Shown one piece after another: positions 54,601 to 64,000 of a stretch of DNA of 64,000 nucleotides. The notes below the pieces were generated by a model that did not search any database, was not told the DNA's origin, and saw only the letters and a program-made list of their open reading frames with translations. The translations under genes and the position numbers were made by a program. Location: the NCBI GenBank assembly GCA_025345505.1, contig JANVCC010000130.1, positions 11,409,710-11,473,709 of the forward strand, written 5' to 3'. Source of the DNA: Todiramphus chloris collaris. Taxonomy: Eukaryota > Chordata > Aves > Coraciiformes > Alcedinidae. Position 1 is the stretch's first letter. Each line of letters begins with the position of its first letter.

Positions 54601-56932
54601 CCAGGTGAGCCTGCTGACATGGGAAATGTTCCTTTGACTATTGACTCACTCTGTCAGTGTCATACAGACTTTCCTCCTCATCTGTCGTGTGAGTGCTGGC
54701 CAGGCTGAATGCCAGTGCCACCCCATTCTGGTATAATAATATGGGAGCTGCTCTGCCAAGCCAGTTCTTCTTGGCAGCTACCTGTCCCTGTTGGATAAAT
54801 TGCCATAAAAACTCTGAGATGTCAAGAAAAGTTTTCCTCCAAAATCACCTAAACATCTTATTTATTTTTTTATTTTATTTTCTCCCTTCTCTGCACAGGA
54901 AATTGCAGCCATGATAGCCACAGAGTTTGCCAAGCAGACGTCGCTGGATGCTGTGGCACAAGCAGTAGTGGACCGGGTTAAGCGGATACACTGTGACACT
55001 TTTGCCAGTGGTGGGGAACGGTCCAAGTTCTGTCCCCGGCATGAAGACATGACTCTGCTTGTGAGGAATTTTGGGTACCCCCTGGGCGAGATGAGCCAGC
55101 CCACACTGACACCAACGCAAGGTCTGTTGGGGAGAGAATGAAACAAAATGGGGGGTGGAAGACAAGATCTCTTGATTGATCCAGCACTGACCTAACACCA
55201 GGAGAGGAGATACTCAGTGTAGAAGGAATTTTCTTATTAAAGGGATTATTGGTTTCTGAGACGTAGAGTCTGTGACAGTTTGTCCGGATACAGTATGGCA
55301 TCTAAGATAGGCAATTTAATATAAATTCTTTGGTTCTTTGGCTTTTCTTTGCTGCTGTGTAACCCCAATCACCCACACCTCAGCTGCATTTTACAATTCT
55401 TGCTTTCTCCCTTCTCAGGAGGCCGTGTCTACCCAGTCTCTGTGCCATATTCCAGCTCCCAAAGCACAAGCAAGACAAGTGTCACACTGTCTCTTGTCAT
55501 GCCTTCCCAAGGCCAGATGGTCAACGGTGCCCACAGCAGCTCAACTCTGGATGAAGCCACGCCTACCCTCACAAAGTAAAAGTCTTGCTGCTTGCAGTTC
55601 TTCCCTGCACCTCACACTGTGTAAAGTGGTTGAAAAGGCAGAGACACCTGTCAGTTACCTATCATTCATTCCCTTATCTGGAGCATGGCCCTCCTGACTG
55701 CAGTATTGATAGCCAGCGTAAGGTGTTAGCTGGAAAGCGATTCTGTGAGGAGTGGGAATGAGTAAAGTGAGCAGCTCTGAAGCCAGCTCTGGGAACATGC
55801 CTTGGTAGCAGCATCTGCTGCTGTTTGTGGAGGGCACTCTGGCGTTGAGCAGCCCTTCTCTTTGGATCTTGTGTGCCTGGTGTTTTGGCTGCTGTGCATG
55901 GAGGGAGTGTGAGTGCCCTTCATTTTAATAAGGAAGAATGGCTCTGCGGTCACCTGTTGGCTTGCTCAGAGGCAGAGGCTAGGGTAGTAAAAAGGATAAA
56001 GGTTAGAACTGGATCCTATTTGCATCCACTTTGCAGGGTCATGTTAGTTAGTGACTCTGGTTTAGGTTCAGCCTTTGGCATAGGACGGTTTGTGTGTACA
56101 CTGCAAAGTGAAGAAGCTCTCTGGTTATTGTATTCTGGTAGCTCCAGAAACGATGAAGCTGACATACTAGAGTTGCTTTGGCTGCAGTGCAGGTCACACA
56201 AGAAGAACTTTTCTTGCTGCCAGACTCTTACAATAAAGCTTGTACAGTAGGGGTATGGGGAGGCCAGCAGTGTGCGTGCCTCCATTTTAACTGTTGTGGT
56301 TTGGTTTGGGGTTTTTTTGTTGTTTTGGTTGTTGTTGTTGTGGATTTTTTTTTTTTTTCAGTTTTTTTTGTTTGGTTGGTTTGGTTTATGTTGGGTTTTT
56401 TTTTTGTGTGTGTTTGGTTGATTTTGTTTGGTTTATTTTTTCTTTCTCTTTTCCTGCTTCCTCCCTTGTGGTCTTCAGACACCTGGTTGTACTTAAGGCC
56501 TTGCAGTTAAATGTGAATTGCATATCTTTTGGTGTTGATCACTTCCAAGCAGTTCTCCACACTTCTAGTGCTCTGATAGAGCAAGAGGCTGCAAGTTTTT
56601 ACCTGTTTGCTATCGATAGATTCATCTGTGAAGCTGGCACTTGTCCTGTTGCTTTTCTTGCTCAAAGCATCAGATGGGGAAAAATGAAGATGCTGATGTT
56701 TGCTCTCTCTTTTTGTCTCCATAGCCAAAGCCCAACTGTGACACTGCAGTCGACTAATACTCACACACAGAGTAGCAGCTCAAGTTCAGATGGGGGTCTC
56801 TTCCGCTCTCGACCCACCCACTCGCTTCAGCCAGATGAAGATGGGCGTGTGGAGCCCTATGTAGATTTTGCAGAGTTTTACCGGCTTTGGAACATGGACC
56901 ATGGTGAGCAGGGAGCTCTGACTGTGTCCTAG
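48146..56932 (+). CDS. TAB1: TAK1-binding protein 1 (TAB1), eleven exons, complete
   Basis: TAB1 binds and activates the kinase TAK1 (MAP3K7) in IL-1, TNF and TGF-beta signalling. Through a PP2C-like pseudophosphatase fold and a C-terminal tail it also promotes p38alpha autophosphorylation. Coding exons: 48146-48178, 49023-49159, 49352-49505, 50141-50227, 50794-50932, 51411-51524, 54239-54350, 54460-54604, 54899-55121, 55419-55575 and 56725-56932. The total is 1509 bp, or 502 aa (human 504). All junctions are GT-AG and in frame. It starts [20 protein letters not shown]. The PP2C-like region includes [11 protein letters not shown] and [14 protein letters not shown]. The p38-docking stretch [11 protein letters not shown] and LVMPSQG are kept, as is the TAK1-binding helix [12 protein letters not shown]. 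The region between GEMSQP and GGRVYP is shorter than in human, which explains the length difference. Donors at 54351 (GTCAGA) and 55122 (GTCTGT) are weak. Confidence 0.98.
53745..54107 (+). repeat. CR1 LINE 3' fragment in TAB1 intron 6
   Basis: CR1 landmarks are TATAAATATCTAAAGGGTGG, GTGACAGGACAAGGGGCAAT, GGAACAGGCTGCCCAG and GGTTGGACTCGATG, then an ATTCTGTAATTCTTTGG end. It inserted in the same sense as TAB1, about 130 bp upstream of exon 7. Confidence 0.92.
56296..56450. repeat. T/G-rich low-complexity tract in TAB1 intron 10
   Basis: Runs of T broken by GG and GTTG (GGTTTGGTTTGGGG, TTGTTGTTGT, GTTTGGTTGG). It resembles the T/G-rich tract inside the CR1 at 47498-47592. It lies about 275 bp upstream of the last exon. 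Confidence 0.75.
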
Positions 56933-57161
56933 CATGGAAATCTGCCTCCTCCTGACAACCTGCGCTCGGCTGCATAAAGAAAGACTGAGGCAAGAATGAG
57001 AGTGCTCCACCGAGGGCTGTGTTCTGCCAAGAATTAATTCCTATCCAGGATGTGCTGTGTTGCCTGTGCCATGCAACCAATCCTGACCAACCTCATCCCC
57101 TCAGAAGCCCTGTGAGTGGGGGGATGGGTCTTGAATGGAGCCCTCTCTGCAGGTTTTTGCA

Positions 57162-57167
57162 AATAAA
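57162..57167 (+). terminator. TAB1: TAB1 proximal poly(A) signal
   Basis: AATAAA about 230 bases after the stop codon, followed within 60-100 bases by GTGTGTGT-rich sequence that could serve as the downstream element. Confidence 0.55.
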
Positions 57168-57224
57168 GATGCAGAGAGGGCTCCCTAGGGGTAATGCAAG
57201 AGCAGGGGCCTGTGCGAAGGCTGC

Positions 57225-57270
57225 GTGTGTGCACGTGTGTGTAGGTGTATGCCTGTGTGTGTGTGTGCGC
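57225..57270 (+). repeat. (TG)n microsatellite in the TAB1 3' UTR
   Basis: Imperfect GTGTGTGCACGTGTGTGTAG units. If the proximal poly(A) signal is used, the repeat lies just beyond the cleavage site. Confidence 0.75.
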
Positions 57271-57350
57271 TGTCATAATGTTTTCACAACTCGATTCATA
57301 ATGCTGTGATTCCAGTGTTCGACTCCATAGAAGATACCTCTATTTTACAG

Positions 57351-57356
57351 AATAAA
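57351..57356 (+). terminator. TAB1: TAB1 distal poly(A) signal
   Basis: AATAAA about 420 bases after the stop codon. Together with the signal at 57162 it suggests two possible 3' UTR lengths. Confidence 0.6.
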
Positions 57357-57770
57357 TAACTTATACCTACACTCATTGGCACCTCTGCGGCTTGCTCTCT
57401 TCTTTACAATGTCATGCGTGGGTGTGACAGCTCTTCCTGGTGAAACCCTCTATTCCTCCAGAATAGGGGGTTGCACCTTGCAGCAGGCAAGCTTCTACTG
57501 TAGAAGTGGCCTGAGCCCTTGCAGGTGATTTAAAGGCATCAGGTCTTTGTTCCACACTTACTTATTTGCTGGGCTTTGGCACCAGTTTATGGTTCGGAGT
57601 TAAACTATAAATTGAGATTATTGGGTTTTGCAGTCAAACTACACATCATTTCCCTTAATGCAGGCCACCTGGAAAGTTGCAGAGGGCAAATGGAATTTGT
57701 AACATAGTTTTCATGTACAGGCTTCTGGTAGTGCACAGTGGGGTGTCACGTGGATAGAACCCAAACTATG

Positions 57771-57881
57771 TCATGACGCGGCTGCCTTGAAGATGCCGAT
57801 GGACTTCAAAACCGGGTAGCGGAGGCCTGGGATGACTGTCAGATGTGTCAGGATGACGATCTTCCACTTCAGTTCAGGCTT
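57771..57881 (-). other. Possible minus-strand terminal exon, 36 codons
   Basis: On the minus strand a CCGACAG acceptor-like end precedes 36 codons and a TGA. The frame reads KPELKWKIVILTHL then TVIPGLRYPVLKSIGIF. Codon choice is strongly coding-like, with mostly C or G third positions. I do not recognise the peptide, found no partner exon and saw no nearby AATAAA on that strand. It may be chance or a gene remnant. Confidence 0.15.
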
Positions 57882-60800
57882 CTGTCGGCAGGTGGCAAGC
57901 GAGCCCCTTCCCTCCGTGCTCCGTCCTTCCCCTTCAGCCTGCCTCGCTGGCTCCCTGGGGAAGGAGCCCTTCCGCAGCAAACACGGGGAAGCCTCGGGGG
58001 GTGACCGCGCTGCTGCAGTGCCTGGTGCCTCCGTGGGGAGTTGTGATAACGCACCACATAAAGGCAGGAGAGGGATATAGAAGATTACAGGGCAAGTGAG
58101 GGAACCAGCCTGGGTACCTTCCTCAGTACATTTTTCCAGGCTGGTCACCTTAGGAAGGAGAAGGGAAAGAGGAAGGATGGAGCATGAAGAAAGCAGCAGA
58201 GGATGCTGCAGTCAAGGCCAGTGTGTAGCCAAGCCCTGATGCGGGTTCAAGGCATGTGTGTTGTGCCAGCTTAGAAAGAAGTGGAGCGGGATTTATCCCT
58301 TTGGATAAATCAAATAGTACTGCACACCTGAAGGCAATATCTGAGTTCACTGAGAAATACATGGAGAGGATCAGAGTGGTGAGAAACAACCCTTTCCTCA
58401 GAAGGCACAACAGGGGTCCCTTGAATGTCAGTGGGTGGCTCTCCACAACTGCCTTCTCCAGGTCTGGCTTTGCCTGGTGGGGGGTTCATGTGAGTTGTGG
58501 GGGGGGGGGCTCTCGGCTGCTGGGCTGCCTCAAGGAGCTGGTGTTTCCCTGTCCTCTTGTAGGTCCCAGGAAGGCTGAGTGTGCTGAATGTGCCAGGACA
58601 GGCACCTACCATTGAGACCCTTCCAAGCCTGCCAGGAAAGGGGCATTCAAATTGGCATGGAGGGAAAGGCAGCAGGGTTGTGTGAGATTTGGTGCCCTTG
58701 TCCCGGAGGCTGACCAAGGGAGGGGCTGGTAGTCCCTCACCCATATCCTCTGTCCTGTGAGGAGCAGGGAGTTCAGGTATACAAGCCCAGTCTGGCCTTG
58801 CTGTCCTCTGAAATGCAATTTGACCAGGGGATTCTATCCTTTCCTCCAGGTTGTTGTGTGGCTATTTAAGTGGATGGTGCAATCCTGGTATGGACTAAAA
58901 TGGAGTTGAAGAGGTTTTATTCTATTCTGTGGTCCCTAACCTGGCACAGATTTCGATAGCTGTATAAACAAGTCCTTCTTGCTTATTTTCACATCCCATT
59001 TATCTATGGTATTTGCTAATTTATACCAAGAACAGTTCCAATGGGAAATATTCCAGCATGTGGATTCTCCAGATAAAAGTTTGAGAAGTGCCAAACTCAC
59101 TCATATAAAGCAGATCATGCAAAACTTCTCCTTTGGCATAAGCATCTGTTTGTGAAGTATGAAAAAAAAAGAAAAGAGGGTAGGAGCGGGTGGATCACAC
59201 TAAGCTCTCTCTGTACAGCCTCTGGAAAAGAGACGAGGAAAATAGGTGTTCTGTGCAAGCCAAGTAAGCCATGGCTTAGGAGTCCAGGTCAAAGAAACAG
59301 ACTGAATGTTGTGTATGGGAGAAGGAGGCTTGTGAGCAAGTGCTAGTATTTAATATTGTCCTTAGGGAGCAAGGGGAAGATGCAGGCTGTAACGACAGTA
59401 GAAAAACTTCCTCTCCCCAGCCCCCTTCATTTTAAATGAAGGAATGTATGGAAAAGGACAGAACACGAGTGATCTGGAGAAACAAGAGCAGGGGCCTTTT
59501 TGCAGTGTAGTGAAATTCAAAACCACTAGGAACATAAACTCCTAGACAGGAAAAGAGAAAAAACAGTGCAGCTATGCACCACAAGACTGCTGGAGAGGAG
59601 CTAGCAAATTTAGATCTGAATGTGTCTGCTGTAAAGGCAGCTAATCTTATTTTTCAAGTCTCTGTGAGACAAGGGTAGGAATGAGAAGGCCTGTCCCTGG
59701 AACAGGAGCGCTGGATACTCTCCGCATGCCCCTGAGCTGCAGGCGCTGGCTGAGAGTCATTAGAGGAGCTCAGGCTGTGGCTGGTGAGACAGGCTGGAAG
59801 AAGATCCTGGTCCCAGTGCTCATGGGCAGGCACAAAAGTGAGCAGGCAGTCAAGCTGAGGCAGTATGCTGAGGATTTGGCAGGACTGAAGACAATTCAAA
59901 GACTTTAGGTGCTCTTGAGATGGACTGAAGCAATATGCATCTCACCACACACCAGGGGCATGGACAACACCCAGCAAAGACTGGAAAAGGCTTTGTAGAC
60001 CCTACTGTCTTTGGGGACCTCCAGAAAGAGCTGACCAAAAGAGGAGACCATGCTGGGGCAGCTTTCAGTACAGAGCTGAGGTTTGTGGCACTTTGGAGTC
60101 AAAGTGGTGCTTCTGTCCTAAGCCATCCTCAAAAGCCTTCTCTTGGTTTGCACTCTTCCTCCTCTCCAAACTATCTTTATCACCTCACCAGGTGGAGGCC
60201 TGGGTGGGAGACAGGAGATGGCCCATCATCCTTCCCATTCCTAATTTTCTGTCTCTCCTTGCTTTTCCTCCCTCGAGAAACCTTTCCAGCAGCCCAATGG
60301 GGAGCACCCAGCGCTGGTGGAGGAGCCTTGCTGGATGCTTGATGACAACTGTCTGCATCTTCTGCCCCTGCATATTATCTTGTGGTCCCAGGACAAGCAG
60401 GGTTGGGACCTCTGAGAAAAGCAATGGGAAAGGGTGGTTTCTAAAAAATGCTTGGCAAGATCATGTCCACCCCAGCCTGGGGTGGAAATGAGCCATCAGG
60501 AGACCTGGAAAATCCTGAGTTGCCTTGGGGTGCTATGGGGATCTGCCGTTATGGAGGGCCCTTCAATGTCACCTAAAGCTGAGGCCCTCAATGTCTCTAC
60601 TGATGAGGATCACAGGGATTTTATTTTAAGCTTTCCATTATCTTAGCAGTACACCTATTTATAACAAAATCTTTAAATAGTGGAAGGATAGCCAGTCAGG
60701 GTCCTGGCCAGCAGCTAGCGCTCAGCTCCCATACATGGTCTGTGGGCAAGTCACACAGGGCTTGGATTTTCTTCAGCAGCTGAAGCATCAGCTGAAGATA

Positions 60801-61224
60801 ACAGGGTCTGGTTTGTTCCCATTCACCTCTTTCTTTGCATTTAGTTGTTTTTGGCACACCTGGATTTTCCAGGAGGGAAGAGGCACATGGTGAGAGAGTG
60901 CCACTTGTTGCCATCGATGCTTCCTGGACCATGCAAGGGAAATGCAGCATCCTTGACCAGAGTCTCTGCTCCCTTAGCTGCTGTGCTAAGCTGTGTGAAG
61001 AGGAAGGAATGTGTTCCTCTTCTCTTTTTGATTTATTTTCACCACATTAAGGTTTTGAGAGCATTAGGAGATAGCAGAAGGGTTTGTGGCATCACTTTAA
61101 AAAATGCCACAATTGGCCTCCGGTTGTCACGGGACAGAGACAGCCACAGCTGAAGGGTGAAGCTGCCTAAAATACATAAATATTTTTTAATTTCATAGCT
61201 ATTAGGTAGTTGTTTATACACAAC

Positions 61225-61262
61225 TATATATATATATAAACATATATATATATATATATAAA
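61225..61262. repeat. (TA)n microsatellite
   Basis: Two TA runs separated by AAACA, about 40 bp in all. Confidence 0.85.
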
Positions 61263-64000
61263 TGTCTGATTTTTCCTTCCCTGGAAATTGTGAAGAACAG
61301 CTTTAGAGTAATCCTGTGTAGTTCATTACTCAAGTGACTCACCTTTCTCCTGTTAAGAGCGTTGCTGGCATCCTAAAGCATCAGTGCCATTAACGTGAGT
61401 TGTAAATAAACCACCAGGGATATAGGTTTGGTATTTTAAGTCCTATAGCTCTTTCTGTAAGCATAGGGATGCTATTTGTAGTATTCCGGCTAAAATTCAG
61501 AACAAGTACTTATATTCTGCCAACTCCAGTCCCCTCCCAGGTGTTTCAAATGGATATGATATTTATCTTCACTTTCTGTCTTATCTATTGTGTGTTGTCG
61601 CTGTAGGTTGCTAAACAACTGCTGTCTCATCAGTGGCTGTATTTTGCTGGCGAATAAAGTGAGCCCCATGTGCATATGAACTATAAAGCTATTTGGAGTC
61701 CTTGCATAAGAACCTCAAGATACATGTAAGCTGTTGATATTTACTATGTGGAGCTGAGAACATCACTAAAGATGGAAGGATTACAGTAACTGAGTTCAGG
61801 CTGTTGAAGAGCCCAGCAGAATGGAAGAGAAAACAGATGCCCTGGAGGAATAAGAGCAAAAAGCATGAGGAATTTTCTGCATGCAGGATTAGACTCCAGC
61901 AGAGCATGGAGAGAAAAAGCCTGGGAATGCTCTGGAGAGTCAGAGCAGATAGGATGGATGCAGCATTACAGCTTCTTGCTTGGAGGTGAATCTTCCCCTC
62001 TCTGCTTACCCCAAACAAGCAGCAGCTTAACCATGGGCTCGCTGGGCTGCAAACAGCAAGAGCTCTGTGAGAAGGGACCCAGCCACAGAAGGAGGCAGAT
62101 CAGATGAAGTATTTCCAAGGTGTATGAGAGGACTTGATCTTCTGACCTGTACAGTGCTTGGGCCTGGCCCTCTCTCTGATGGGTGTTATGAGAGTTTCCT
62201 AACCTGTTTTCTCTTTTTGCATCATCTCTCAAGAACATCATGACCTAGAAACTCTGCATTTCTGCTGCTGATTTTGCCTGAGCTGGTCAAAGACCTTTTC
62301 TCTTCCTTACAAAAATGTCAGGGAGCAACACACACCCTTTCTGTGGAGCAAGGTCCTCAGCAAAACAGCTGCTTTTGTGTCCAAAGGACTGGTAGAAAGG
62401 AAAGGCAAATCACAGAGAGCCAGAGGCTCGAACGGCAGCCAACCCTACACCTCTCTGTTCTGGAGCTACGGAAACACTTTTGCACAAAGCCCTTCTGGTT
62501 ACTGTGGCACTACGGCAGCCAAGAGTCACCAAAACATCTTGGGAAGCTGCTGTGGTTTGTTTCCCAAAGCAGCCACAAGCCCAGTTATCCAAAACTGAGG
62601 TTCCTAGAGGTAGTTGGGCATTTCTGAACCCATAGTGCAGAGCTCCAAACTGAAGCGAAATTAGGCAAATGTTGTTGCCTCTGACCTCTGATGATAGTTG
62701 GTTGCTTTGGAAAATTCAGGAATCCTTTCAAAGTATGAGGATCAAAGCTGAACTGTTAGTGGTTTCATGCATTGGTCATTTGGAAAGTCCCTTGCTCCAG
62801 CCAACAGCACCTGGCAGTCGAAGCAGAACAGGTAGCCACTCTTGTTTGCCTGTGCACTGTGGATCCCTCCTGCCCTTGTCAGTGCCTGACCCAGTCTGCC
62901 TCTGTTCTGGGTGCAAACCTGCTCAGTGAAATGACCCAAAAACTGGTGCATCCATCACCTCTGAGACAGCTGGGCAGGATTCTCCTCCCATGGCCAGGGA
63001 GAGGGTGATATCATATTGCCATCGTGCAGACAGGGACAGTACAAGGGAGGTGGAGAGCTCCAGTGCTTTTTCTCAAACAAATCTCCACCCCAGACTTGCA
63101 GTACAATGCCAGTGCAAGGGGCATCAGCCACCCATGTCAGGAAAGGGATGCCATTGTGCCTGTTTTTAGGCAAAGAGGAGAAAACCATTCAGGTCACCCC
63201 ATTTAGCCTTGTTAAAGGCTTGCTGTGAGTCCCTGCTGCAGGGCAGATGTGAGGACAGAAACGAAAACTCATCTCTGAACAGGCTTGTTGGGCACTGCTC
63301 ATTGGTTTGGCACAGAGGCTGGCCCCAGCTGGCCCTCCCATGACCCACAGCATTTTTCACCTGCAGCCATGTGCTGTATGGAAAGGGAAGAGGGTCTTCC
63401 CTCTGTTTGAAGCAAGAAATATGCAGAGAATCAGCTTCAGAGCTCATCCCTAAAACACTTAAGCTCTTAAATGTGAGAGTCAGGCACTAAGGTGAAATAG
63501 CTTTTGGATATGAATTCTTCATCCAGGTAGTTCAATAATTTACTGAACTCCCCCCCCCCCCCAATCTCAACATATTTTGGAGCTAGGTCTGCTTTTCCTC
63601 ATTGCTCTTGTCATTAGCGCTTCTAGAATTCTCAGCTGCTGTGGTGAAAAATATCCAAAATACCTCCACAAGGGACTCCTTGGAGATCTGAAGCCTTGAA
63701 ACAACAGCATAAAAAAAAATTAAAATAAAAGGCTAGATGGGAAATGGAAAAGGCGAGGAGGCAAAACCAACATACAGTCAATAAAAGCTTTCAGAGAAGA
63801 GATAAGAGCAACAAAATACAGAATGGCTTACTGCTTGCTGAAGGTGAGATGGGAATGAAAAGAGCTTTTGCAAATGTCTGGAGGGGGAAAGAAATTAGAG
63901 GAGAAGTGTATCCATTAGTAAATGAGTGTGTGAGTGTATTATTCATGGCTACAAATATCTGAGCTGCAAAAGTGGGACATTTTTATTTCTATCTGGCTGT

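Larger units (their letters stand above)
57380..64000. other. Intergenic region 3' of TAB1
   Basis: By synteny MGAT3 should follow, but its large coding exon is not in the window. I found no CR1 end and no convincing exons apart from the weak block at 57771-57881. Low-complexity tracts are G-run 58500-58509, (TA)n 61225-61262 and C-run 63550-63562. Non-coding first exons of MGAT3 could lie here unseen. Confidence 0.55.

Overview
The window is vertebrate nuclear DNA, almost certainly from a bird. It has compact intron-exon genes with GT-AG introns, CpG-island promoters and several 3' ends of CR1 LINEs whose tails end in the avian ATTCTRTG-type octamer. The proteins are very close to bird and mammal orthologues. 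The gene order RPL3(-) / SYNGR1(+) / TAB1(+) matches human 22q13.1. The species cannot be named from the sequence alone.

Layout: 1-8060 is intergenic DNA beyond the 3' end of RPL3, with no gene I can support. 8145-15535 (-) is a complete ten-exon RPL3 gene (403 aa) with a TATA box, a pyrimidine-rich start region and five C/D snoRNA loci in its introns: SNORD43, SNORD83, one unassigned snoRNA with a perfect terminal stem, and two diverged or decayed copies related to SNORD43 and SNORD83. 15600-20800 is intergenic and holds CR1 fragments. 21260-36606 (+) is SYNGR1 (233 aa), with an alternative last exon at 35080-35178 (193-aa form) and a roughly 4.2-kb 3' UTR. That UTR carries a GGAGA microsatellite broken by a 10-N assembly gap. 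40.8-48.1 kb is intergenic and contains CR1 copies in both orientations and a GGGAGA-type minisatellite split by a CR1. It also contains a set of minus-strand exon-like blocks (43.75-46.07 kb) ending in a good poly(A) site. 48146-56932 (+) is a complete eleven-exon TAB1 (502 aa) that starts in a CpG island. 57.4-64 kb is intergenic, with one weak exon-like block on the minus strand.

The three recognised genes do unrelated jobs: RPL3 is a 60S ribosomal protein that also hosts rRNA-modification guide RNAs, SYNGR1 is a synaptic-vesicle membrane protein, and TAB1 is the pseudophosphatase activator of the TAK1 kinase. They are neighbours by conserved synteny, not by pathway. The observations most worth checking are the minus-strand spliced locus between SYNGR1 and TAB1 and the snoRNA copies in RPL3.
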